Source: Lachnospiraceae bacterium | GTDB taxonomy: Bacteria; Bacillota; Clostridia; Lachnospirales; Lachnospiraceae | Reading direction: 5' to 3' | NCBI GenBank assembly: GCA_029012365.1 | Contig: JAQXLY010000051.1 | Location: 1 to 64,000 of the forward strand | Length of the DNA stretch: 64,000 nucleotides | Shown: in pieces, positions 17,960 to 26,945 of the stretch | Layout: every line of letters starts with the position of its first letter | How positions within the stretch are numbered: position 1 is the first letter of the stretch | Translations under genes and position numbers: made by a program | The notes under the pieces: generated by a model | What the model was told of the DNA's origin: nothing | The model's input: only the letters and a program-made list of their open reading frames with translations | Database searches by the model: none

Positions 17960-19600
17960 TTAGCCCTGTAAGAGGGAAAGAACACCCTGTGTGGACTGAT
18001 TTGCCTGTGCGAGCATAGACTGGGAAGCCTGGGAAAGAATGTTGTACTTGCTGTATTCCACCATCTCTGCTGCCATGTCCACATCGCGGATACGGGATTC
18101 TGCCTGCTGTAAGTTCTCGGCCGAGGTATCTAAGTTTGCAATGGTATGCTCTAAACGGTTCTGTACGGCACCGAGTGTAGAACGCTGCTTGGAAACCTTT
18201 TCAATAGCCTTATCAATGGCACCGATGGAAGAAGAAGCGCGCTCCTGTGTATCTACACGGACATTGTTTCCGCTGATGCCGAGAGCGGAAGCACTCATAT
18301 CACCGATGTTGAAGCTCATGGTCTGTCCCTCGTTCGCACCTACCTGTAAGGTCATGCCGCCGGAGGAGGCAACACTGTCGTAGTTGTTCTGGGTGAGGAA
18401 GGCGTCATCGTCACCGAGACCGGTACCGCCATTCAGAGTAAGTGGCTTGACAGTGGCGGAATCCGTTACAAAGAGGGTATTCGGTTCATCCGTACCCGGA
18501 GCGTCTGCGCCGCTGAGCTCTACACTGATGTTAAGTCCGACTCTTGCTAAAATGTCTTCAATGTCTTCTGCGGTATATTCCTTTCCGGACTGCAGGTGGA
18601 TATCGTAGACACCGGAAGCAGCAACTGCATCGGTGAGGCTTGTGCCGGCCATGTTGTAGGTCGGTGGAGTAAAAAGGATTGCCTCTTCCTTTCCTGCATC
18701 AGCGTCAAACATAAATGTAATGCCGATATTATAGTCAGCACCGTATTTATTGGCGGTAAGCTTAATCTTATTCGCACCGACAAAGTTTGTGGTAACAAGC
18801 GTATCCTCCACACTTGCTTTTTTACCCGCTACGGTTCCGCCGGTGGTGGTGACTGTAGAAGCACTTGCGGTGTAGACACCGGTAGCAAGCTTTACGGTAA
18901 CATTTGCCGGTGTGTTAGTGGCAGTGGAATCTTCCTGCTTTGCATTTTTAACAAGATCGTCAATATCTGCCTGTGTGTAGGTCTTGTTATTTGCAAGGCT
19001 GATGGTCAGCCCCGTGCCGGCCGCATTCCAGATAGCGGATTCGCCGCCTACGGTTGCACTGGTATTGGTAGTAATCTTTACGCCTATAATATCCGAGGTG
19101 ATAAATGCTCCCAGCTTTCCGTTGTAATCACCGTATTTCGGACCGGAGGTAGTGGTGGAAGTATTCGTTCCGTCAAAAGTACCGTCGAGAAGCTTCATGG
19201 TATTGAACTCGGTTGTTTCGGCGATACGGTCAAGCTCATCCTGAAGCTGTTCGATTTCATCCTGAATATTATCACGGTCATTATCTGTCTCAGTGCCGTT
19301 TGCTGCCTGAATAGCAAGCTCACGCATTCTTTGTAAGATACTGTGGGATTCGTTTAAGGCACCTTCTGCTGTCTGGATTAAGGAAATGCCGTCCTCGGCA
19401 TTTGTGGAAGCCTGTGTGAGACCGCGAATCTGGGAACGCATCTTTTCGGAAATTGCAAGTCCTGCTGCATCATCAGCGGCACGATTGATGCGGTAGCCCG
19501 AAGAAAGCTTTTCTGTAGATTTTGCCTGGCTGCCTGTAACAATACCAAGCATACGATTGGCATTCATTGCCTGCATGTTGTGTTGAACGATCATAGCCAT
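17960..19600 (-). CDS. fliC: Flagellin A (hag/fliC family)
   Basis: 546 aa. The conserved N-terminal D0/D1 region (residues 1-140, including [20 protein letters not shown] and the TLR5-type [14 protein letters not shown]) and C-terminal D1/D0 region (last ~100 residues ending in [11 protein letters not shown]) flank a Thr/Ala/Gly-rich variable D2/D3 domain. It is a paralogue of the next flagellin, very similar at the ends and diverged in the middle. Ribosome site GGGAGG precedes ATG 19600. It has its own sigma-28 promoter, a ~150-base leader with GGA-loop hairpins and a terminator, so the paralogues are separate transcripts. Secreted through the flagellar export system with FliS as expected chaperone. 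Confidence 0.95.
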   Translation of the reverse strand: MAMIVQHNMQAMNANRMLGIVTGSQAKSTEKLSSGYRINRAADDAAGLAISEKMRSQIRGLTQASTNAEDGISLIQTAEGALNESHSILQRMRELAIQAANGTETDNDRDNIQDEIEQLQDELDRIAETTEFNTMKLLDGTFDGTNTSTTTSGPKYGDYNGKLGAFITSDIIGVKITTNTSATVGGESAIWNAAGTGLTISLANNKTYTQADIDDLVKNAKQEDSTATNTPANVTVKLATGVYTASASTVTTTGGTVAGKKASVEDTLVTTNFVGANKIKLTANKYGADYNIGITFMFDADAGKEEAILFTPPTYNMAGTSLTDAVAASGVYDIHLQSGKEYTAEDIEDILARVGLNISVELSGADAPGTDEPNTLFVTDSATVKPLTLNGGTGLGDDDAFLTQNNYDSVASSGGMTLQVGANEGQTMSFNIGDMSASALGISGNNVRVDTQERASSSIGAIDKAIEKVSKQRSTLGAVQNRLEHTIANLDTSAENLQQAESRIRDVDMAAEMVEYSKYNILSQASQSMLAQANQSTQGVLSLLQG

Positions 19601-19750
19601 AGTCGTTACCTCCCGATAGTTGAAATTTGCTCTTTCAATAGGAGCATGTTTTTGTTTGCGATAGGTTGTATTTTTTTGATGAATACAGTCCCTCGAATCC
19701 GTTCGGGTAAGTACTGAGTCCTTTCAGCATGGCTGTGTTTCATTCACTTG
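19601..19750 (-). promoter_or_regulatory. Flagellin A leader with CsrA-type GGA hairpins
   Basis: On the minus strand 19707-19690 folds as CCCGAA-CGGA-TTCG(A)GGG with GGA in the apical loop, and 19727-19714 folds as CTGA-AAGGAC-TCAG, again with GGA in the loop. A third GGA lies in the ribosome site. The same arrangement recurs in the second flagellin leader. CsrA binds GGA in hairpin loops and the ribosome site of hag in Bacillus; csrA and fliW are in this window, so translational repression is likely. Confidence 0.6.
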
Positions 19751-19756
19751 TTAGAT

Positions 19757-19783
19757 ATATCGGCGGGAAAAATGGTTTACTTA
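19757..19783 (-). promoter_or_regulatory. Sigma-28 promoter of flagellin A
   Basis: On the minus strand TAAGTAAA - 11 bases - GCCGATAT, close to the consensus TAAAGTTT-N11-GCCGATAA. Confidence 0.85.
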
Positions 19784-19879
19784 ATAGAAAAAGCAGAAAA
19801 AATGTAAAAAATTACAAAATACTGAGCATCAAAGCTGCTTATACGCAAGCCGTTGTGCTCAATTTGTAAACTCGCAGAT

Positions 19880-19913
19880 GACAAAAGCGTCTGCCGGGGC
19901 AGACGCTTTTGTC
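19880..19913 (-). terminator. Terminator of the second flagellin gene
   Basis: Perfect 15-bp stem GACAAAAGCGTCTGC / GCAGACGCTTTTGTC with loop CGGG, between flagellin B and the flagellin A promoter. On the minus strand the flank is CATCTGCGAG, so there is no T-tract outside the stem. Confidence 0.75.
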
Positions 19914-19997
19914 TATTTTCAACCTATCGGGACATGGAAAATCCTTTCGGATACAAGCATGATTTCGATTAGGTGAAGTAAACACTGTTCACTGATA

Positions 19998-21662
19998 TTA
20001 GCCCTGTAACAGGGAAAGTACGCCCTGTGTAGACTGGTTTGCCTGAGAGAGCATGGACTGGGATGCCTGTGAGAGAATGTTATTCTTACTGTACTCTACC
20101 ATTTCTGCAGCCATGTCTACATCACGGATACGGGATTCCGCGGTCTGAAGATTTTCTGCGGAGGTATCCAGATTTGCAATGGTATGCTCTAAGCGGTTCT
20201 GAACAGCACCGAGTGCGGAACGCTGCTTGGAAACCTTTTCGATTGCTTTATCAATGGCACTGATAGAAGCGGAAGCCTTATCCTGTTCATCCACACGGAC
20301 ATTCTGACCGTTGACACCGAGTGCGGTAGCACTCATGTCTCCTATATTAAAGGAAAGAGTCTGTCCTTCGTTTGCACCTACCTGTAGCTTCAGGCCACCG
20401 GTGGAGTTGACGCTGTCGTACCAGTTCTGGGTCAGGAAAGCATCCTCGTCACCGAGACCGGTGCCGTTTTGAAGTGAAATGATTTTAGTTATGGTAGAAT
20501 CCGTAATAAACAGGGTATTCGGCGTATCGGTTCCGTTATTATCGGTGACACCGCTTAATTCGACGGATACGTTCAGTCCGACCTCGGCTAACAAATCCTC
20601 GATGTCCTGTGCTGTGTATTCCTTTCCTGACATAAGGGAAAGCTGATAACCCGCTTTATCGGTCGCAGGTGTAGCAAAAATATCCGTTAAGCTTGTTGCA
20701 GCCATATTATAGGTAGGAGCGGTATTTAAAATCGCAGTCTCCTTGCCTTCCGTTGCGTCAAATTTCAGCTCTATATCGATGTTATAATCGGCACCGTATT
20801 TATTTGAGGTGATTTTTATAGTGTTGGCACCTACAAAAGAACCGCTTGTAGAAGGAACAATACTGGTAGTAACAGTGGCTTTATTACCGGCTACGGTAGC
20901 GGCTGTCTTTTTAGAGGTATCGGCAGATGCCGTAAATATACCGGTAGCAAATTTTACGGTAATATCGGCAGGCGTATTGGTTGCAACGGAGTCCTCCTGC
21001 TTTGCATTTTTGATTAATTCGTCAATGTCGGTCTGAGTATAAGTTTTGTTGTTTGCAAGGTTAATAGTGAGAGATGTACCGGCAGCATCCCAGATGGCGG
21101 ATTCACCGCCTACGGTTGCGGTAGTATTGGTGGAAACGGTTACTCCCGTGATATTGGAGGTAATAAACGCACCTAAATCACCGTCGTACTGTCCGTATTT
21201 CGGACCGGAGGTGGTATTGGTGGAAGCGATACCGTCAAAGGAACCGTCAAGAAGCTTCATGGTATTGAATTCGGTCGTTTCCGCAATGCGGTCTAATTCG
21301 TCCTGAAGCTGCTCGATTTCGTCCTGAATGTTACCGCGGTCGTCATCGGTTTCCGTACCGTTGGCTGCCTGAATGGCAAGCTCACGCATTCTTTGTAAGA
21401 TACTGTGGGATTCGTTTAGTGCGCCTTCTGCTGTCTGAATTAAGGAAATACCGTCTTCTGCGTTGGTGGAAGCCTGTGTAAGACCACGAATCTGGCTTCT
21501 CATTTTTTCGGAAATCGCAAGACCGGCAGCATCATCAGCCGCACGGTTAATACGATATCCGGAAGAAAGCTTTTCGGTGGATTTAGAAAGATTGCCGGAA
21601 ACAATTCCGAGCATACGATTGGCATTCATGGATTGCATGTTGTGTTGAACGATCATTGCCAT
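19998..21662 (-). CDS. fliC: Flagellin B (hag/fliC family)
   Basis: 554 aa, paralogous to flagellin A. The first ~150 residues differ at only a few positions (for example TGSQAKS versus SGNLSKS), the C-terminal ~110 are almost the same, and the D2/D3 region shows conserved blocks ([20 protein letters not shown]) separated by diverged stretches. Ribosome site GGAGGGAC precedes ATG 21662. Its own sigma-28 promoter and terminator make it independently expressed. Which paralogue forms the bulk filament cannot be told from sequence. Confidence 0.95.
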   Translation of the reverse strand: MAMIVQHNMQSMNANRMLGIVSGNLSKSTEKLSSGYRINRAADDAAGLAISEKMRSQIRGLTQASTNAEDGISLIQTAEGALNESHSILQRMRELAIQAANGTETDDDRGNIQDEIEQLQDELDRIAETTEFNTMKLLDGSFDGIASTNTTSGPKYGQYDGDLGAFITSNITGVTVSTNTTATVGGESAIWDAAGTSLTINLANNKTYTQTDIDELIKNAKQEDSVATNTPADITVKFATGIFTASADTSKKTAATVAGNKATVTTSIVPSTSGSFVGANTIKITSNKYGADYNIDIELKFDATEGKETAILNTAPTYNMAATSLTDIFATPATDKAGYQLSLMSGKEYTAQDIEDLLAEVGLNVSVELSGVTDNNGTDTPNTLFITDSTITKIISLQNGTGLGDEDAFLTQNWYDSVNSTGGLKLQVGANEGQTLSFNIGDMSATALGVNGQNVRVDEQDKASASISAIDKAIEKVSKQRSALGAVQNRLEHTIANLDTSAENLQTAESRIRDVDMAAEMVEYSKNNILSQASQSMLSQANQSTQGVLSLLQG

Positions 21663-21790
21663 AAATAAGTCCCTCCTCGAATCTGGATTTTCATTTGATA
21701 GGTTGTATTTTTACTAATATGAAATACAGTCTTCGAATCCATTCGAGTAGTCACTGAGTCCGTTCAGTATGGCTGCGATTCATTTATTTG
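21663..21790 (-). promoter_or_regulatory. Flagellin B leader with CsrA-type GGA hairpins
   Basis: On the minus strand 21747-21731 folds as TCGAA-TGGA-TTCGA (GGA in the loop) and 21767-21754 as CTGA-ACGGAC-TCAG. A GGAGGGA ribosome site follows. Order and spacing match the flagellin A leader, while sequences between the hairpins differ, which suggests selection on the structures. Confidence 0.6.
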
Positions 21791-21796
21791 ACTTCT

Positions 21797-21823
21797 ATAT
21801 CGGCATCTTTCAGGTATCACTTA
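21797..21823 (-). promoter_or_regulatory. Sigma-28 promoter of flagellin B
   Basis: On the minus strand TAAGTGAT - 11 bases - GCCGATAT. Confidence 0.85.
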
Positions 21824-21893
21824 ATAGCAAAATAGAAAAAATTTCATTTTGCTGATTCGGAAGCAAAAGAAAACCGGGCGGTAAGCGCTCGCA

Positions 21894-21922
21894 TTGACAC
21901 TCCTGCCATTATTTGTTATAAT
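21894..21922 (+). promoter_or_regulatory. Consensus sigma-A promoter of the ABC exporter operon
   Basis: Perfect TTGACA (21894-21899), 17-base spacer and perfect TATAAT (21917-21922). Apart from this and the divergent flagellin B promoter, the 21663-22000 gap holds nothing recognised. Confidence 0.85.
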
Positions 21923-22000
21923 CGACCTTGGTAAAATGAACGGCAGAGGGGTATCTTATTTAATAAGTAACCGGACTGCTTTTTTTACGGAGGAGATTAT

Positions 22001-23794
22001 ATGTTTCGATTGGCGCGCTATTTAAAAAACTATAAAAAGGAAAGTATTATCGGTCCTTTGTTTAAAATGCTTGAAGCTTTTTTTGAGCTATTAGTACCAC
22101 TCGTGGTAGCGGATATGATTGACAACGGAATCGGGAAAGGTGACAGGACGTATATCTACAAAGCAGCATTGATACTGATTCTGTTAGGTGTGGTTGGTCT
22201 GGTCTGCTCACTGATTGCACAGTTTTTTGCGGCAAAGGCTTCCGCGGGATTCGGAACGGAGCTGCGTGATGACTTGTTTGCACATATGAACCGGTTGTCC
22301 TATGCAGAGCTTGATAAGGCAGGGACTTCTACTCTGGTGACGCGCATTACAAGTGACATGAATCAGGTGCAGGCGGGAGTTAATATGATTCTTCGTCTTT
22401 TTTTACGTTCTCCGTTTATTGTAATAGGAGCATTGATTGCCGCGTTTCTGGTGAATGCAAAGGTTGCGGTGATTTTCCTGATTGCGGCACCGATACTTGC
22501 ATTCATTATTTACGGAATCATGATTGTTACGATACCGATGTATGCCGGGGCGCAGAAGGCACTGGATAGGATTTCCCTTGCCACAAGGGAAGGGCTAAAC
22601 GGAGCAAGGGTGATTCGGGCTTTCGGAAGACAGCAGGATGAGACAGCGGAGTTTTGTGAAGACTGCGGTCTTCTGTTAAAGCTGCAGAAACGTGTAGGCA
22701 AGGTATCCGCTGCAATGAATCCCCTTACCTATGTGGTAGTCAATCTTGCAATAGCAGCCATTATTTTACAGGGAGGCAGAGAAGTAGATGCCGGTGTGCT
22801 TACACAGGGTGAGGTCATTGCACTGGTGAACTATATGACACAGATTTTAAATGCTTTGGTGGCATTACAGGTGCTGATTGTTTCCTTTACAAAGGCGGTG
22901 GCTTCCGCAAAGCGAATTAACGAGGTACTTGCCTTACAGCCTACAGTATTAGATAAGGAAGAAACGGTTCCTGCAGGCGAGGGCAGGTCGGAGAGAGCAG
23001 CAGGGAAAACGGTGGGTGAAGGAAAGCAGGCGGCTACCGGTGAGACCGTTCCTGCCGTATGCTTCTTGGAGGTGTCTTTTACGTATCCGGGAGCAAAGGA
23101 AGAGGCACTTACCAATCTTTCATTCTCTGTGATAAAGGGGCAGACTGTGGGTATCATCGGCGGTACCGGCTCCGGAAAGTCCACACTGGTGAATCTGCTG
23201 CCGCGTTTTTATGATGTAACAAAAGGAGCTGTTCTGTTGAACGGTGTGGATGTCAGAGACTATCCGCAGAAGGAGCTGCGAAGTAAAATCGGCATCGTGC
23301 CGCAGAAGGCAGTGCTGTTTTCCGGAACGATACGGGACAATATGCGATGGGGAAAAGCGGATGCAACGGATGAGGAAATCGAGGAGGCGCTGTCCATTGC
23401 GCAGGCAAAGGAGTTTGTAGATACGAAGGAAGGACGTCTGGATTATAAGCTGACTCAGGGAGGAAGAAATCTATCCGGCGGACAGAGACAGCGCCTCACC
23501 ATTGCGAGAGCATTGGTGCGCAGGCCGGAAATTTTAATACTTGATGACAGTGCTTCGGCACTTGACTTTGCTACGGATGCGGCGCTTCGGAGAGCAATTT
23601 CCGAGCGGACGAAGGGGATGACGGTGTTTATGGTATCCCAGCGTACCGCTACAATTCGGAATGCGGATGTGATTATTGTACTGGAGGACGGTGAAATCGC
23701 AGGAATGGGAACACATTGTGAATTGTATGAAACATGTGAGGTTTACCGTGAGATTTGCCAGTCACAGGCTTCCGCTAAGGAGGTGCAGGAATGA
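22001..23794 (+). CDS. Heterodimeric ABC exporter, subunit with degenerate catalytic site
   Basis: 597 aa. Six-helix exporter membrane domain (about 1-310) fused to an ATPase domain (about 350-597). Walker A GGTGSGKST and signature LSGGQRQR are intact, but Walker B ends LILDDSAS: aspartate replaces the catalytic glutamate. That is the hallmark of the degenerate half of heterodimeric exporters such as TM287/288 and LmrCD. A 35-residue hydrophilic linker (GEGRSERAAGKTVGEGKQ and around) separates the domains. Cotranscribed with the next gene through an ATGA overlap. Substrate not predictable (drug, lipid or peptide). Confidence 0.9.
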   Translation: MFRLARYLKNYKKESIIGPLFKMLEAFFELLVPLVVADMIDNGIGKGDRTYIYKAALILILLGVVGLVCSLIAQFFAAKASAGFGTELRDDLFAHMNRLSYAELDKAGTSTLVTRITSDMNQVQAGVNMILRLFLRSPFIVIGALIAAFLVNAKVAVIFLIAAPILAFIIYGIMIVTIPMYAGAQKALDRISLATREGLNGARVIRAFGRQQDETAEFCEDCGLLLKLQKRVGKVSAAMNPLTYVVVNLAIAAIILQGGREVDAGVLTQGEVIALVNYMTQILNALVALQVLIVSFTKAVASAKRINEVLALQPTVLDKEETVPAGEGRSERAAGKTVGEGKQAATGETVPAVCFLEVSFTYPGAKEEALTNLSFSVIKGQTVGIIGGTGSGKSTLVNLLPRFYDVTKGAVLLNGVDVRDYPQKELRSKIGIVPQKAVLFSGTIRDNMRWGKADATDEEIEEALSIAQAKEFVDTKEGRLDYKLTQGGRNLSGGQRQRLTIARALVRRPEILILDDSASALDFATDAALRRAISERTKGMTVFMVSQRTATIRNADVIIVLEDGEIAGMGTHCELYETCEVYREICQSQASAKEVQE

Positions 23795-25563
23795 AAAAGA
23801 AGAATGAGAACGGAGCAACGCTGCTCAGAGTAGTTGTTCTGCTGAAGCGATACATGGGACTTCTCCTGCTTTCTTTACTATTTGCCGTAATTACGGTTAT
23901 TACAACGTTATATGCACCGGTACTGACCGGACGTGCCATAGATAACGTGATTGGAACAGGAAAGGTTGATTTTACGGCAATGAAGCCGATTCTTATTCGT
24001 TTCCTTGTTGTTGTCGGTATTATGGCAGCGTCAAACTGGGTAATGAATCTTCTGAATAACAGGATTGCGTACCATGTGGTCTGTGACCTGCGTACAAAAG
24101 TATATGCACATGTGCAGCAGCTTCCGCTCAGTTATCTTGATTCTCATCCTAACGGGGATACGTTAAGCAGGATTGTAACGGATATTGACCAATTAGCCGA
24201 CGGACTTTTGATGGGATTTTCACAGCTGTTCACCGGAGTGGTTACGATTTTGGCAACCCTTGGCTTTATGCTTTCCATTCATGTAAAGATTGCGCTTCTT
24301 GTGGTAATTCTGACTCCGGTATCCCTGTTTGTGGCGGCGTTTATTGCCAAAAGAACGTATTCCATGTTCCGCGCCCAGTCACAGGTGAGGGCGGAAATGA
24401 CATCCCTGGTAGAGGAGCTTGTCGGAAATCAAAAAGTCGTTACTGCCTTTGGTTATGAAGCAACCGCGAAGGAGCGTTTTTATGATGTGAATCACCGGTT
24501 AAAGGATGTAGGTATCCGGGCTGTTTTCTTTTCCTCGCTTACGAATCCGTGTACCCGCTTTGTAAATGGTCTTGTATACACGGGAGTAGGTGTATTCGGC
24601 GGATTTGTTGCACTTATCGGCGGTCCTGCCGTCCTCTCGATAGGCCAGCTTTCCTGCTTTTTATCGTATGCAAACCAGTATACGAAGCCGTTTAATGAAA
24701 TATCCTCCGTTATTACAGAGCTGCAGAACGCACTTGCTTCCGCAAAGCGTGTCTTTGACCTGCTGGATGAGGAGGTACAAACACCGGATAAGGAGAATGC
24801 ATTGGTTCTAAAGGATGCTAAGGGAACTGTGAGCTTACAGCATGTTGCATTTTCTTATGTGCCGGAGGTGCCGCTTCTTAAGGATGTAACGCTTCTTGTG
24901 AAGCCGGGACAGCGGGTAGCGATTGTAGGCCCTACCGGTTGCGGAAAAACTACGTTAATCAACCTGCTGATGCGTTTCTATGATGTCAACCGGGGCGCGA
25001 TTACCGTAGACGGAACGGATATACGTGATATTACAAGAGCTTCCCTGCGGGAAAATTACGGTATGGTATTGCAGGAAACATGGTTAAAGTCCGGTACGAT
25101 TGCGGAAAATATTGCTTACGGACGGCCGGAGGCTACGATGGAGGAGATTATCGAGGCTGCGAAAGCTTCCTATGCGCATAACTTTATCCGGCGTATGTCG
25201 GACGGTTACGAGACAGTAATCGCAGAGGATGGCGGAAATCTTTCACAAGGACAGAAACAGCTGCTTTGTATTGCCAGAGTGATGCTATGTCTTCCGCCGA
25301 TGCTGATTCTGGATGAGGCAACCTCTTCGATTGATACAAGAATGGAAGTGCGCATACAGCGGGCATTCCATAAAATGATGCAGGGACGTACCAGCTTTAT
25401 TGTAGCTCATCGTCTGTCAACGATTCGGGAAGCGGATGTGATTCTTGTCATGAAGGACGGTGATATTATTGAGCAGGGAACTCATGAGGAGCTTCTCGCA
25501 AAGGGCGGATTTTATCACGACTTATATTACAGCGGACAGAGTAAACAGGAAGATTGTGAATAA
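23791..25563 (+). CDS. Heterodimeric ABC exporter, subunit with catalytic Walker B
   Basis: 590 aa. Six-helix membrane domain followed by an ATPase domain with Walker A GPTGCGKTT and a canonical Walker B LILDEATS, but an altered signature, LSQGQKQ, in place of LSGGQ. Together with the upstream subunit this gives one complete ATP site (Walker A/B from here, LSGGQ from the partner) and one degenerate site, as in known heterodimers. ATG 23791 overlaps the previous stop. A 138-base gap without a clear terminator follows. Confidence 0.9.
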   Translation: MKKKNENGATLLRVVVLLKRYMGLLLLSLLFAVITVITTLYAPVLTGRAIDNVIGTGKVDFTAMKPILIRFLVVVGIMAASNWVMNLLNNRIAYHVVCDLRTKVYAHVQQLPLSYLDSHPNGDTLSRIVTDIDQLADGLLMGFSQLFTGVVTILATLGFMLSIHVKIALLVVILTPVSLFVAAFIAKRTYSMFRAQSQVRAEMTSLVEELVGNQKVVTAFGYEATAKERFYDVNHRLKDVGIRAVFFSSLTNPCTRFVNGLVYTGVGVFGGFVALIGGPAVLSIGQLSCFLSYANQYTKPFNEISSVITELQNALASAKRVFDLLDEEVQTPDKENALVLKDAKGTVSLQHVAFSYVPEVPLLKDVTLLVKPGQRVAIVGPTGCGKTTLINLLMRFYDVNRGAITVDGTDIRDITRASLRENYGMVLQETWLKSGTIAENIAYGRPEATMEEIIEAAKASYAHNFIRRMSDGYETVIAEDGGNLSQGQKQLLCIARVMLCLPPMLILDEATSSIDTRMEVRIQRAFHKMMQGRTSFIVAHRLSTIREADVILVMKDGDIIEQGTHEELLAKGGFYHDLYYSGQSKQEDCE

Positions 25564-25701
25564 ATTGTGTTTTTTGGGAACCGGAAGTCGACTGATTTCG
25601 TCAAAGTATCAGTGGGAACGAAATCCTGCATGAAACTTTAAAAGGAAACAGGTTGAAAACAGTGTTTCTCCAAAAATGAAAAAAGAAAGCGAGAGTATAC
25701 T

Positions 25702-26778
25702 ATGAGAAAATTATTAGCAACAATTCTTTCAGTTTCTATGATTATCGGTATGGCTGCATGCGGTAAGAAGGACGATAACAAGGGCACTACACCGGATAAC
25801 GGCAATACACCTACCGCCACGGTGGCTCCGACGGCTCCGGCAGAAGACAAGGCATCCGTGATTTCCCCGGACGTAACAGAGAATACGGCGGGAAGCGCAC
25901 TTTGGGAGTCCTTCCTGTCGATGATGACGGAAAATCCGGAAACAAGTGCACTTGACATGGCAAACACTCTGTCAACGAATCCGGCAATTCAGTTTATGGC
26001 AATGGCTTCAGAGTCAGAACCGGGTTATCTGGCAGGCTTCTCTGAGGAGATTACCGGGTTTGAGAGCGGTGCGTCCTACGGACCGATGATAGGCTCTATC
26101 GCATTTATCGGCCACATCTTCAAGCTTGCGGACGGTGCGGATGTCAATGCATTTATTGAGAACCTTAAGAGCAAGGCTGACCCGAGATGGAATATCTGTG
26201 TTGGGGCAGATTATATTCAGGCTGGTGCTTACGGGAATACCGTATATTTCCTGATGTATCCGGCTTCTATGGACAAGGATTTGGGCGAAGGCGGCAACGG
26301 TGGTTCCGAGTCCGGCGCTGACAATTCTGCTGAGGCAGTAATCATTCGTCCGGAGGTTGCGGCAAATACATGGGGCGAGCTGCTCTGGAATACCTTTGAG
26401 GCAGTTATGACTGAGGAGCCGACTCCGTCTGCTCTGGATGCGGCATTTGCGCTTTCCATGGATGAGTCCATTCAGTTTATGGCAGGCTCTTCTGAAATAG
26501 AGCCGGGCTACCTTGCAGGCTTTACACAGGAGATTTCCGGATTTAAGAGCGGTGCAACGTTTGGACCGATGATGGGGTCCATCGCATTTATCGGATATGT
26601 ATTTGAGTTAGAGGAAGGTGCAGATGTGAAGGAGTTCATGTCAAACCTTACCGAGAACAGCGATCCGAGATGGAATATCTGTGTGGAAGCAGACCAGACC
26701 GTGGCAGGTGCATACAACAATATGGTATTTTTCCTTATGTGTCCTGAATCGTATGGGGAGAAGCAGCCTAGAGAGTAA
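25702..26778 (+). CDS. Lipoprotein with two tandem copies of one domain
   Basis: 358 aa. Signal peptide with lipobox GMAAC (Cys20 lipidated) and a Thr/Pro-rich linker, then two ~115-residue repeats. Repeat 1 (about 63-195) and repeat 2 (about 232-352) share SALD, IQFMA, EPGYLAGF, SIAFIG and DPRWNICV at the same spacing, so they arose by internal duplication. The fold is not recognised. It is anchored on the outer face of the membrane. An ATG start follows AAGAAAGCGAGAG. A terminator lies 70 bases downstream. Confidence 0.75.
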   Translation: MRKLLATILSVSMIIGMAACGKKDDNKGTTPDNGNTPTATVAPTAPAEDKASVISPDVTENTAGSALWESFLSMMTENPETSALDMANTLSTNPAIQFMAMASESEPGYLAGFSEEITGFESGASYGPMIGSIAFIGHIFKLADGADVNAFIENLKSKADPRWNICVGADYIQAGAYGNTVYFLMYPASMDKDLGEGGNGGSESGADNSAEAVIIRPEVAANTWGELLWNTFEAVMTEEPTPSALDAAFALSMDESIQFMAGSSEIEPGYLAGFTQEISGFKSGATFGPMMGSIAFIGYVFELEEGADVKEFMSNLTENSDPRWNICVEADQTVAGAYNNMVFFLMCPESYGEKQPRE

Positions 26779-26844
26779 TTGACTTGTAAGCATATGGTGT
26801 TTCATGTGTCCTCGATTAGCTACGGGCTGATTTAAAGGAGTAAT

Positions 26845-26878
26845 AACGGGCACTTCATAAGTGGGTGCCCGTTTTTTG
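26845..26878 (+). terminator. Terminator after the duplicated-domain lipoprotein gene
   Basis: ACGGGCAC / GTGCCCGT stem (with an alternative inner CACTT/AAGTG stem) followed by six T. Confidence 0.88.
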
Positions 26879-26945
26879 ACGAATAGGATTCGTTCATAAA
26901 ATTGCTTATAAGGCAAATACTAAGAAGAAAGAAGGAGGGGTAGCT

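Noticed and set aside
18596-19336. 246-aa plus-strand ORF antisense to flagellin A
   Set aside because: A mirror of biased codons in the flagellin gene; Cys/Gly-rich nonsense with no ribosome site.
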